NCBI RefSeq assembly: GCF_003202285.1
Contig: NZ_MASW01000006.1
Coordinates: 744,001-808,000, forward strand
Source: Prauserella muralis
Lineage (GTDB): Bacteria > Actinomycetota > Actinomycetes > Mycobacteriales > Pseudonocardiaceae
Direction of reading: 5' to 3'
DNA length: 64,000 nucleotides
Shown one piece after another: positions 55,428-63,652 of the stretch. Position 1 is the first letter of the stretch; each line of letters starts with the position of its first letter. The position numbers and the translations under genes are program-made. The notes beneath the pieces were generated by a model. The model was given only the letters and a program-made list of their open reading frames with translations. It was not told the DNA's origin and searched no databases.

Positions 55428-55856
55428 TCACCGGTATCGCCGGGCGATGGCAGTGACTTCGACCTCGGCCGGCTGCCCACCCGGCAGGTTGGCCACGCCG
55501 ATGGCTGTGCGCGGGCCAAGCGCGGCTGCGCCCCAGCGTTGCCGCAGATAGGCCGAGGCGGCGTCGGCCATTGCTGAGTGTTCGGTGAAGCCGGGAGCAC
55601 AAACCAGGTAGACCGTCAGGCGCAGACACTGGGAGACGGTCTCTCCCGGCCTGAGGAGGCCGGCGACGGCATCGGCGGCGTTCTCGGCGGCGACCCGCAC
55701 CGCGCGCAGGCCGTCTTCCTTGGTCAGCTCCGCGCCGATGGTGCCGACTAGCTGAGCGACTCCCCGCACACGGGAAGTCATGCCCGCCGTGGTGATCAGC
55801 TGGCCGTGTCGTGCGCCGGGGACGTACTCGCCTTGAGGTGGTGGAGCGAGGGTCAC
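55428..55856 (-). CDS. RidA family protein
   Basis: A 142-aa RidA/YjgF-fold protein with ARHGQLITTAGMTSR, LRAVRVAAENAADAVAGLL, RLTVYLVCAPGFTEH and GVANLPGGQPAEVEVTAIA. It is last in the low-G+C operon and overlaps the aminotransferase by 4 bases (GTGA). It probably hydrolyses an enamine/imine made by that PLP enzyme. This is the second RidA paralogue in the window; the other is at 40333-40755. Confidence 0.87.
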   Translation of the reverse strand: MTLAPPPQGEYVPGARHGQLITTAGMTSRVRGVAQLVGTIGAELTKEDGLRAVRVAAENAADAVAGLLRPGETVSQCLRLTVYLVCAPGFTEHSAMADAASAYLRQRWGAAALGPRTAIGVANLPGGQPAEVEVTAIARRYR

Positions 55857-57034
55857 CGCGTGCGCTCCTCGATGCGTTGAACGATGCTCTCGACCGCAGC
55901 GACGGCACGATGACGGTCTTGGGAGAAGTTCAGCCGAATACTTGCTGCGTGATGGGGACTGAATTCGGCCCCCGGTGTGACAACGATGCTGTCTTCGAGG
56001 CGGAGTGACTCGCAGAACGCCCCGGCAGGAATGCCCATTTCCGGCAACTTCGGAAACAGGTAGCTGCCTCCCTCCGTCGGTCGAACGGCAACGCCGTCGA
56101 CGGACCGGAAGAGCGAAACGAGATCGTTCCTGAGGTCCTGGTGCTCCTCGACACGTTGCTCGAGCCAGCCCTCCGGCTCGTTGAACCAGGTCGTCAGGAC
56201 AGCCTGGTTGTAGCCGGCGGTTCGCAGCGAGTGGATCGCCAGGATCTGCTCCATCCTGTCGAGGATCGGTGCCGGTCCCATCGCGACGCCGGTGCGGAAT
56301 CCGCTGAGCGACTCCGTCTTCGATGGACCCATGAGCGTCAGGCAGTTCGCCGGATCGATGCCGCTTGCGCGCAGATGCGTGAAGGACTGTCCTGGGTAGA
56401 TGAGCCGCGAGTAGAGCTGGTCGACAACGACGAACATCCCATGCATTTGCGCGATGGAGACGATCGCTCGAATCTGGTCCTGGGTGTAGACCACGCCAGT
56501 GGGGTTGTTCGGGTTCGAGAACACGAGCAGTTTGGTGCCCGATCGGGCAGCGTCCTCGATCCGTTCCACGTCCACGGTGGCCGGCGCAGACACATCCTCG
56601 TAATCGAGCGCCACCGGCACGATCCGTCCCCCAAGGAAGGCAATGATCTTGCGGTTGGCGAAGTAGTCCGGTTCAACGATCGCGACCTTGTCGCCCGGCT
56701 CGACGATCGCGGAGAGCGCGAGGAACAGTCCACCCTGCGTGCCCGGCGTGATCATGAGACCGTTCGCCGGGTCGACCGGAGCACCGGTGAATCCGGCGAG
56801 CTTGTCGGCGACCTCGTTCAGCAGGTCGCCGTGTCCTCGATACGGGGAATAAGCTCGCCCGGAACCGGCGAGGTACGCCTCGTTGACGGCTTCGATGGCC
56901 CCTGAAGCGGGCGGAAAGGCATCAACGTCGCCATGTGAGAAATCCATCACCCTCTCGCCTGTTTTCTGGACTGGGGCCTGCTGGCCGGGCGCATTGTCGA
57001 TCCCTAGCGCAGCGAACCGATCATTGACTGTCAC
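55853..57034 (-). CDS. PLP-dependent aminotransferase, class I/II
   Basis: A 393-aa fold-type I aminotransferase. Marks are AYSPYRGHGDLLNEVADKL, ITPGTQGGLFLALSAI, SNPNNPTGVVYT and GPSKTESLSGFRTG, which carries the PLP lysine; an Arg-containing C-terminal SIRLNFSQ follows. The amino donor and acceptor are not readable. A GTG start at 57034 is used. It lies in an operon with a HAD hydrolase, an MHS transporter and RidA. Base composition is visibly less G+C-rich than in the flanking genes. Confidence 0.88.
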   Translation of the reverse strand: MTVNDRFAALGIDNAPGQQAPVQKTGERVMDFSHGDVDAFPPASGAIEAVNEAYLAGSGRAYSPYRGHGDLLNEVADKLAGFTGAPVDPANGLMITPGTQGGLFLALSAIVEPGDKVAIVEPDYFANRKIIAFLGGRIVPVALDYEDVSAPATVDVERIEDAARSGTKLLVFSNPNNPTGVVYTQDQIRAIVSIAQMHGMFVVVDQLYSRLIYPGQSFTHLRASGIDPANCLTLMGPSKTESLSGFRTGVAMGPAPILDRMEQILAIHSLRTAGYNQAVLTTWFNEPEGWLEQRVEEHQDLRNDLVSLFRSVDGVAVRPTEGGSYLFPKLPEMGIPAGAFCESLRLEDSIVVTPGAEFSPHHAASIRLNFSQDRHRAVAAVESIVQRIEERTR

Positions 57035-57098
57035 GTGGGAGTCCTTGGTTCTCGTTGTGAATGCTCGTCCGGTGTGGTCAAACCCTGCTCTGACTGGC

Positions 57099-57791
57099 TC
57101 AGCCAGCTACGCCGAGCAGTTGCGGAACGCCGCGCAGATCGGGCACCACCGCATGAGGCTCGGGCACTCCCGGATTCAAGGTCTGCGCGTTCCGGTTGAC
57201 CCAGATGGTCCGCATGCCCATCGGGACGCTGCGAGGCAGGTCGACGTATTGGGACTGGGCGATGTGCACGGTGTTGCGTGCCGCGACACCAGCTCGCGCC
57301 AGGATGAGCTCGAACAACGCGGGAGCCGGCTTGTAGGCATGCGTGGTCTCGGCCGTGATGACCAACTCGAAGACGTTGTCCATGCGCTTCACGGCGTGAC
57401 TGATGATGTCGTCCTGACTGTTGCTGATGGTGCCGAGCCGGAAATGTGGCGCGACCCTGTGGAGAAATTCCAGCGTGTCCGGAAATGGATCGGCCTCGGC
57501 CATGGCATCCCCGAAATCGTCCCCATCGTCCGGAGCCACCTCTGCGGAGTGCGAGCGCAACGCGTCCTGCAGGCTGTCCTTCAAGAGCTGCCGATAGAGC
57601 TTGAAGGGCCCGGCGAGCATCGGAAGAGCGTGCTGGTAATACCAGGTCTCGTAGAAATCGGCGGGCGAGACCGGAATCTCCTTGGCCGCGACGAGGTCGG
57701 CCACATAGTTTCGCAGCGCGGTGTCCCAGTCGATCAGTGTGCCGTAGGTGTCGAAGGTCAACAGCTCAGGCGTGGGGTCGGTGAATGTCAT
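57099..57791 (-). CDS. HAD-superfamily hydrolase, haloacid dehalogenase (type II) group
   Basis: A 230-aa HAD enzyme. Motif I is LTFDTYGTLIDWD with the nucleophile Asp, motif II includes TISNSQ, motif III is the lysine in AYKPAP, and motif IV is replaced by the HIAQSQYVDL segment. The sequence is like L-2-haloacid dehalogenases and related phosphatases. GGGAGAG precedes the ATG at 57791. The substrate may be a halogenated or phosphorylated acid handled by the same operon; this is unproven. Confidence 0.87.
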   Translation of the reverse strand: MTFTDPTPELLTFDTYGTLIDWDTALRNYVADLVAAKEIPVSPADFYETWYYQHALPMLAGPFKLYRQLLKDSLQDALRSHSAEVAPDDGDDFGDAMAEADPFPDTLEFLHRVAPHFRLGTISNSQDDIISHAVKRMDNVFELVITAETTHAYKPAPALFELILARAGVAARNTVHIAQSQYVDLPRSVPMGMRTIWVNRNAQTLNPGVPEPHAVVPDLRGVPQLLGVAG

Positions 57792-57844
57792 CGATCTACT
57801 CTCCCTCGAGAAGTTGAATGAGCGGGTGCGATCAGACGCCGCGG

Positions 57845-59176
57845 TCACGCCAAGTCGCCTGAATTGGCCTTGGGCTTGCCGGCGGTCTTTTCCTCAGCCG
57901 CGGTGAAAGACAGGCTCCTGCGGGACGTTTCGGGTAGCAGAACAACCGAGACGAGGCTGATGGCCGCCAGTCCGGCCAGCCACGCCGGAGCCGGCCAGGA
58001 CTGGCCGACCTCAGCAACCATCGCTGTCACGATCAGTGGGGTGGTACCGCCGACGAGCGCGGCCGATACCTGCTGGCCAATTGAAGCACCGGTGTAGCGC
58101 ACCTCGGGCCGGAAGATTTCCGCGGTAAGGGAGCCCATGAGTCCGTAAAGGGAACCATTGGCCAACCCGCCGATGCCGAGCGCCATCCAGATGAGCAGCT
58201 CCTCACGGGTGGCGACGAGCGCGAACAAGGGGAACGCGTAGGCGATGGTGAATGCCGCCACCGTGATGAACACCGGCCGACGTCCCAGGCGATCGGACAC
58301 GGTGGAGGCGAGGAAGGTCCCGATGATCGCACACGAGGCGAACACCATGCCGCTGATCGTCATGGTGGTCTTGGCGACCCCGAGATCGTTCGTCCCGTGC
58401 GCCACCATGTACGTGGCGTAGACGTAGTAACCGCCGCTGGTCACAGCAAAGGAACCGATGCTGAGCAAGACAGTCTTCGGCTGTGTCCTCAACAGCGTGG
58501 CAAGCGGCATCGAGGGCGTGACATTCGCCTTCTTCTGCTCCTCGAAGACCGGTGTCTCGGGGATGGTCGCCCGAATGACCAGGCCGACGACCACGAGCGC
58601 GGCGCTGAGCAGGAACGGGATGCGCCATCCCCAGGTACCGAACTGGTCTCCCGTCAGAGTAGTGGTCAGGGTGAAAACGGAGGTGGCCAGCAACAGGCCG
58701 GCCGGCGAACCAACCTGAGGCAGACTGCCGTAGAAGCCGCGCTTGCCGTCAGGCGCATGCTCCACGCTGAGCAGGACAGCGCCACCCCACTCTCCGCCGA
58801 GACCGACGCCTCCCAACAGGCGCATGACGATCAGCAGGATCGGCGCGACGACTCCGATGGATGCATACGAGGGAATGAGGCCGACAGCGAAGGTCGTGAT
58901 CCCCATGAGCAGAAGCGTCGTCAGCAGGACATTGCGGCGGCCGATCCGATCGCCGAAATGCCCGAAGATCAGCCCACCGACAGGACGTGCGACAAAACCC
59001 AGCGCGAAGACGCCGAAGGAGGCCAGCGTACCCGCGACCGAGCTCGCCTCGGGGAAGAAGACGTCATTGAAGACGACTGCCGCGCTGAGGCCGTAGATCT
59101 GGAAGTCGTACCACTCGATCGTGGTGCCGATGAGGCTGGCTAGGCCCGCTCGCCTTTGATGCGGGTTACTGTTCAT
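57845..59176 (-). CDS. MFS transporter, metabolite:H+ symporter (MHS) family
   Basis: A 443-aa 12-helix permease. TTIEWYDFQIYG at the N-terminus, GGLIFGHFGDRIGRRNVL, and GGEWGGAVLLSVEHAP are typical of ProP/ShiA/KgtP-type proton symporters for organic acids or amino acids. ATG at 59176 is the likely start; a TTG at 59185 would add three residues. The start codon is immediately preceded by and overlaps the palindrome TTGTTAACAA, so the leader must be very short and tightly repressible. Confidence 0.92.
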   Translation of the reverse strand: MNSNPHQRRAGLASLIGTTIEWYDFQIYGLSAAVVFNDVFFPEASSVAGTLASFGVFALGFVARPVGGLIFGHFGDRIGRRNVLLTTLLLMGITTFAVGLIPSYASIGVVAPILLIVMRLLGGVGLGGEWGGAVLLSVEHAPDGKRGFYGSLPQVGSPAGLLLATSVFTLTTTLTGDQFGTWGWRIPFLLSAALVVVGLVIRATIPETPVFEEQKKANVTPSMPLATLLRTQPKTVLLSIGSFAVTSGGYYVYATYMVAHGTNDLGVAKTTMTISGMVFASCAIIGTFLASTVSDRLGRRPVFITVAAFTIAYAFPLFALVATREELLIWMALGIGGLANGSLYGLMGSLTAEIFRPEVRYTGASIGQQVSAALVGGTTPLIVTAMVAEVGQSWPAPAWLAGLAAISLVSVVLLPETSRRSLSFTAAEEKTAGKPKANSGDLA

Positions 59177-59186
59177 TGTTAACAAC
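59171..59186. promoter_or_regulatory. GntR operator copy 1 (TTGTTAACAA) at the MHS transporter start
   Basis: On the minus strand the sequence GTTGTTAACAATGAAC contains the perfect palindrome TTGTTAACAA (59176-59185) and runs into the transporter ATG. The same 16 bases occur at 59937-59952 before the GntR gene. Such placement would block transcription or initiation at the transporter. Confidence 0.7.
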
Positions 59187-59262
59187 CTAATCTGTGCAGA
59201 GGATTCAGGTCGAGCTCGAAGAAGCCGCGGTGGAGACGGTCAGCGCACCACAGGGCCGCAGG

Positions 59263-59916
59263 TCATCGGTCGTACCGCTCGAGAAGTCGCTCGTAGGAAC
59301 CCTTGATGTGCTCGGTCACGGCCGAGACAAGGCTTTCCTCGTCGCGCTCCCGCAGTAGCCGCGCCAGGTGGTCATGCTCGTCGACAATGACCTCCTTGGT
59401 CGTCACGGCCACCGTGTTGCGGGAGTAGAGGAGCAGGGAGACCTGCGAACGAATGGCGCGCCATGAGGCGTGGAGCCGTCGATGATGGGCAGCTTGATAG
59501 AACGCATCGTGAAACTGGAGATCCGCATCGGCGATCGCCCTTCGGTCACCGCTGGCCAGTGCATCACGGATCACCGTCATGGCAGCGGACAAGGCTTCAT
59601 GATCCGCCGCCTTGGACCGGTGTACGGCTCGCCGTGCAGCGAGGGTTTCCAGGGCGAGCCGAAGGGTGTAAATCTCCTCGACGTCCTCCCTGGACATCAG
59701 CGGCACGCTCGCCCCCTTATGGGGTTCGATCGTGACGATTCCTTCGTGAGCGAGCTGGGCGAGGGCCACACGTACCGGCCCCCTGCTGACCTCGAGCTGA
59801 TCGGCCAGCGCCACCTCACTCAGCCGCTCACCCGGCGCGAACTGCCCACCGAGGATGGCGTCGCGTAGCACCGCCAGGACATCGTCCTGAAGCCGCATGC
59901 GACTCGCGGTCCGCAT
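59263..59916 (-). CDS. GntR family regulator (FCD subfamily)
   Basis: A 217-aa regulator. The winged helix contains LSEVALADQLEVSRGPVRVALAQLAHEGIVTIEPHKGASV (by order), and the FCD domain contains LQFHDAFYQAAHHRRL, with His residues that usually bind a metal. It is first on the minus strand of the low-G+C island and followed by the transporter operon after a 77-base gap. It should bind the TTGTTAACAA palindromes upstream of itself and of the transporter. Confidence 0.92.
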   Translation of the reverse strand: MRTASRMRLQDDVLAVLRDAILGGQFAPGERLSEVALADQLEVSRGPVRVALAQLAHEGIVTIEPHKGASVPLMSREDVEEIYTLRLALETLAARRAVHRSKAADHEALSAAMTVIRDALASGDRRAIADADLQFHDAFYQAAHHRRLHASWRAIRSQVSLLLYSRNTVAVTTKEVIVDEHDHLARLLRERDEESLVSAVTEHIKGSYERLLERYDR

Positions 59917-59936
59917 AGGTCGACCACCCGCCCTTC

Positions 59937-59952
59937 GTTGTTAACAATGAAC
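59937..59952. promoter_or_regulatory. GntR operator copy 2 (TTGTTAACAA) upstream of the GntR gene
   Basis: GTTGTTAACAATGAAC on the plus strand is identical over 16 bases to the reverse complement of copy 1. The palindrome (59938-59947) lies 21 bases upstream of the GntR start, as expected for autoregulation. The rest of the 59917-60073 gap contains no gene. Confidence 0.7.
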
Positions 59953-60073
59953 TGTAGCCAGGCTCCAGTTCGCCGTCAACAACGACGCCGGTTGGTCGTT
60001 GCGCCTCGGGGCGGCGGCTCATCACCGCGCTCGCCCGCGCGGCGGCGATCGATTCCTCGATCGCGTCGGATGC

Positions 60074-61273
60074 TCAGGGCCGGGCAGGCACCAGCCGCAC
60101 CGGGACCGAGACCGCTCCCACCTCCGGCATCCGTGCTCCCTCGATCTCGCCGTCCACCTCGACGTGCCGGGTCCGCGCCAGCAGCGTGCGCAGCGACACC
60201 AGCAGGCCCAGCCTGGCCAGCGGCATGCCCGCGCAGCGGTGCCTGCCCCGGCCGAAGGCGAGGTGTTCCCTGATGTTCTCGCGCCCCATCCGGAACGTGT
60301 CCGGGTCGGCGAACACGCTCTCGTCCCGGTTGGCCGAGGCATAGGGCAGCGTGACCGGCTCCCCGGGCCGGATCGTTCTGCCGTGCAGGGTCACCTCGTG
60401 CGCCACCGTCCTCGCGAACCCCCGGTACGGGGTGTACAGCCGGAGGAACTCCTCGAGCGCATCCGGCAGCAGCTCCGGCCGTTGCCGCAGCCGATCCTGC
60501 AGCGCGGGATCCCCGGAGAGATGCACGCAGATCGAGCCGAGCACGATCGGCGGCGCGACCATGCCCACCACGAGCGACTGGCGCAGCGCGCCCACGATCT
60601 GCTCGCGGTCGAGCGGCTCGCCGTCGTGCCGCTCGGCGAGCAGTGAGCTCGCCGGGTCCTCCGACACCGGCAACGGTTCGCTTTCCCGCGCGGCCACGAG
60701 CTCGCGGGCGATCTGGTACATCCGCTCGCTGTGCCGGTTGACCGCCGCGTGGTCCTCGGTCCGCCAGGCGTTGACCCAGCGGGCCGCGTTCTCGGCGAGC
60801 ACAGGCGCCGTCTCGGGGGACAGATTGAGCCACTCCACGGTGACCCAGGCGGGGAAGCGCGCGCCGTACTCCTGAGCGATGTCCCCGCCGCCGCGGTCGA
60901 GCATGGGGGCGAGCTCGCGCTCGGCGTGCCTGGCCAGCGCGGGCTCCAGTCCCGCGACCCGCCGCCGCTGCAGGGTCCGGTCCAATGCCCTGCGGTACGG
61001 GGTGTGCGCGGGCGCGTCCAGGTTCAGCGGTGGCCTGCGCAGACCGCGGGGATCGCTGGGCACGACGGCACGCACGGAGGAGATGAACGTCCGCGGGTCG
61101 CTCGCGGCGGCCCGGATGTCGGCGTACCGGCTGAGCGCCCAGTGCCCTCCGTAGCTGTCACTCCAGGCGACGGGACACTCTCGTCGCAGCCGCGCGTACA
61201 TCGCGTACACCTCGGCGGGCGCGGGATTCCCGGTGGGATCGAAGTCGTCGGCGCCCTGCTCCGCCGCGGTCAC
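60074..61273 (-). CDS. Cytochrome P450 (second of a tandem pair), atypical I-helix
   Basis: A 399-aa bacterial P450. The heme loop is FGRGRHRCAGMPLAR with ligand Cys347. The ExxR motif is in EEFLRLYTPYRG, and PLNLDAPAHTPYRR is the C-helix region. The I-helix reads LVVGMVAPPIVLG: at the positions of the usual acid-alcohol pair it has Val239 and Ala240. Oxygen activation must therefore differ or rely on substrate or water. The GTG overlaps the stop of the first P450 (GTGA). No ferredoxin gene is adjacent. Confidence 0.92.
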   Translation of the reverse strand: MTAAEQGADDFDPTGNPAPAEVYAMYARLRRECPVAWSDSYGGHWALSRYADIRAAASDPRTFISSVRAVVPSDPRGLRRPPLNLDAPAHTPYRRALDRTLQRRRVAGLEPALARHAERELAPMLDRGGGDIAQEYGARFPAWVTVEWLNLSPETAPVLAENAARWVNAWRTEDHAAVNRHSERMYQIARELVAARESEPLPVSEDPASSLLAERHDGEPLDREQIVGALRQSLVVGMVAPPIVLGSICVHLSGDPALQDRLRQRPELLPDALEEFLRLYTPYRGFARTVAHEVTLHGRTIRPGEPVTLPYASANRDESVFADPDTFRMGRENIREHLAFGRGRHRCAGMPLARLGLLVSLRTLLARTRHVEVDGEIEGARMPEVGAVSVPVRLVPARP

Positions 61274-62505
61274 CGGCGCCCCTCGACGCGGGCAGGCACG
61301 AACCGCATCGGCACCGAGTTGGTTCCCCACTCCGCCCACTTGGCCATCTCGATCGGGCCGCTGACCTCGAAGTCGGCCGTGCGTGCGAGGGCCTCCTCGA
61401 GCGTGACCACCATCATCATCCTGGCCAGGGGCGCGCCGGGACAGCTGTGCACGCCGCCGCCGAAGGCGATGTGCTCGCCGATGTTGGGCCGGTCGAGGAC
61501 GAACGTCTCGCCGTCGGGGAAGACCTCCGAATCCCGGTTGGCCGAGGTGTACACGAGCGCGATCGGCTCACCCGCCTTGATGAGCCTGTCGCCGAAGACC
61601 ACGTCCTCGCGCGCGGTGCGGGCCATCCCCCGGTAGGGACCGTAGAGCCGGAGGAACTCCTCGACCGCGGCGGGAATCCGGCCGGGGTCCGACCGCAGGG
61701 TCGCCGCGAGCTCACGGTCCTGGCTGAGGTGCACGAACATGTTGCCGATGAACACGCTCGGCGCGACCATGCCCGTGACGAGCAGCTGGCGCACGCAGCC
61801 GAGCACCATCTCGGGTGGCAGCGGCTCGCCGTCGTGGGTGGCCTGCAGCAGGGCGGTCGTGAGGTCGCTGTCGGGGTCCATCCGCTGGGTCTTGCGCTCG
61901 TCGATGACCTGCTGCGCGATCTCGTACAGGCGACCGGAGAGGCGCTTGACGGTCTCGTCGTCCACCGCGGTGATCGCGGCGACGTAGGCGGCACTGATCT
62001 CCTTGATCAGCGCCGACAGCTCCCGCGGCAGGTTGAAGAACTCGGCGAACACCATCGCGGGGAACTTGTGCGCATAGTCGACGGTGATGTCGCCCGCTCC
62101 GGCCTCGATCAGCGGACTGAGCTGCTCGACGGCCAGCTGCCGGACCGTGGGGTGCAGCGCGCGCATCTTCGTCGGGGTGAAGAACCGGTTGATCACCCTC
62201 CGGTATGCGGTGTGCTCGGGCGGGTCGAGATGCAGCGGAGGTCGCCTGCCCGTGAACGCGAACTTGGGCACCGTGTTGCGGACGGACGTCGTGAACATCG
62301 CGGGTTCCCGGAGCACCCTGTGGACGTCGGCGTAACGGAACAGCGCCCAGAAACCGCCGTCGTAGGCGTTGCTGTGCGCCACGGGGCACCGCTCGCGCAG
62401 TTCCGCGTAGAGCGCATGCGCGCTGGTGAACGTCTCGGGGGCCTTCGGATCGAAGTCGTCCCCCAGCTCGCGGTCGGCACTCTGGTGGGCTTCCGGCGGC
62501 GTCAT
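61270..62505 (-). CDS. Cytochrome P450 (first of a tandem pair), atypical I-helix
   Basis: A 411-aa P450. The heme loop is FGGGVHSCPGAPLAR with Cys355, EEFLRLYGPYRG holds ExxR, and PLHLDPPEHTAYRR is the C-helix region. The I-helix LLVTGMVAPSVFIG has Val247 and Ala248 in place of the acid-alcohol pair, as in its neighbour. ATG at 62505 follows GAGGAG; a GTG at 62559 would overlap the upstream lipoprotein stop and is the alternative. The similar I-helices suggest the pair arose by duplication. Confidence 0.92.
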   Translation of the reverse strand: MTPPEAHQSADRELGDDFDPKAPETFTSAHALYAELRERCPVAHSNAYDGGFWALFRYADVHRVLREPAMFTTSVRNTVPKFAFTGRRPPLHLDPPEHTAYRRVINRFFTPTKMRALHPTVRQLAVEQLSPLIEAGAGDITVDYAHKFPAMVFAEFFNLPRELSALIKEISAAYVAAITAVDDETVKRLSGRLYEIAQQVIDERKTQRMDPDSDLTTALLQATHDGEPLPPEMVLGCVRQLLVTGMVAPSVFIGNMFVHLSQDRELAATLRSDPGRIPAAVEEFLRLYGPYRGMARTAREDVVFGDRLIKAGEPIALVYTSANRDSEVFPDGETFVLDRPNIGEHIAFGGGVHSCPGAPLARMMMVVTLEEALARTADFEVSGPIEMAKWAEWGTNSVPMRFVPARVEGRR

Positions 62506-62555
62506 TGGCTCACTCCTCGATGGAAAGGCGGGCTCTTGTAGCGAACGGTCCTCGC

Positions 62556-63587
62556 TCACGGCGAACCGAGCAGCTGCTTGATCTGCTTCTCCTGCTGGGC
62601 CGAGACCGGCTGGGGACGTTCGAATCCGTCCGGCAGCCCGGTGCCGTACGGCGAGCCCGCTCCGGACACTTCGGCCAGCAACGTGCTGCCCTCCTTGGAG
62701 AGGACGAAGTGGGCGAACAGCTTGGCGGCGTTGGGATGCTCGGAACCCGCGGTCAGTCCCAGCGCGATCTCCGGACCGGTGGTGGGGCCGGGAACGACCG
62801 TCTTGACCGGCGCGCCGGATTCGGTCAGGTTGCGCACGATCGCCTCGACACCGGGATGGCCCAGTGCGTCCTCGCCCGCCGCGACCGCCTGCGTTCCCGG
62901 CACGGCGCTGTTGTGCCAGGTCGGCTCGTTCGCGGCCACTCCGCGCAGGAAGTCGTCGCCGTAGGTGTCGCGCATGAGCTGCCAGAACGACAGGTTGGCA
63001 GGCGACGTCGCCGGGTCGGCGACGGCGAGTTGACCCCGGTACTTCGGGTCCGCGTAGTCCTGCCAGGACTCCGGCGGCGCGCTCACCTTGTCGGTGTTGT
63101 ACACGGCACTGGTGGGAACGAGGCTGACCACGGGGACGTCTCCGTCGGAGAGCAGGTAGTCGGCGGGGTAGTCACCGGGGTAGTCCGGGATTCCCGCCGA
63201 GGACACCGGCGTCAGCCACTTCTTCTGCAGTGCGTCGGCGTAGAACGGGGAGTGCGTCATCAGGATCAGGTCACTGGCGGGCGCACCCGACGAGGCCTCG
63301 GAGGAGAACCGCTGGGCCAGGTCCGCGGACACCAGCCGCACCGGTTGCACCTCGACCCCGTACAGCTCGGTGAACCTGTCCGCGACGGATCGCAGCACCT
63401 TCTCGTCCGGGACCCCGTACAACACGACGGTGCCTTCTTCCTGTGCCGCGGTGACGAGCGCCTTGAGCTCGGGGTCGGTCACGTCGGCCGTTGCGGAGTC
63501 CGCCGGCGAACCGCCGCACGCGGCGAGGCCGAGCGCGATCGAGGCGGCGGCACCGAGTGCGGTGACCGTTCTGGCGATGGACTTCAT
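62556..63587 (-). CDS. ABC transporter extracellular substrate-binding lipoprotein (family 1, iron/ferric type)
   Basis: A 343-aa lipoprotein with lipobox LAAC after a short signal. The mature part has EEGTVVLYGVPDEKVLRSVADRFTELYG, ASDLILMTHSPFYADALQKKWLTPV and PNAAKLFAHFVLSKEG, resembling AfuA/FbpA-type and related anion-binding proteins. GGAGGAAACC precedes the ATG at 63587. The ligand may be ferric iron, thiamine-like or phosphonate-like; it cannot be fixed from sequence. It lies between an FbpB-like permease and two P450 genes on one strand. Confidence 0.88.
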   Translation of the reverse strand: MKSIARTVTALGAAASIALGLAACGGSPADSATADVTDPELKALVTAAQEEGTVVLYGVPDEKVLRSVADRFTELYGVEVQPVRLVSADLAQRFSSEASSGAPASDLILMTHSPFYADALQKKWLTPVSSAGIPDYPGDYPADYLLSDGDVPVVSLVPTSAVYNTDKVSAPPESWQDYADPKYRGQLAVADPATSPANLSFWQLMRDTYGDDFLRGVAANEPTWHNSAVPGTQAVAAGEDALGHPGVEAIVRNLTESGAPVKTVVPGPTTGPEIALGLTAGSEHPNAAKLFAHFVLSKEGSTLLAEVSGAGSPYGTGLPDGFERPQPVSAQQEKQIKQLLGSP

Positions 63588-63652
63588 GCGGTTTCCTCCA
63601 CATCGTCGTGGGTGAGGTCGGGTGGGGGCGGTGCTGCGTCCTCGCACGTCGG

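Noticed and set aside
59938-60273. Plus-strand reading frame beginning MLTMN, like the first residues of the MHS transporter
   Set aside because: The similarity comes only from the duplicated operator sequence. The rest is Arg/Pro-rich and runs opposite the P450 gene, with no ribosome site.
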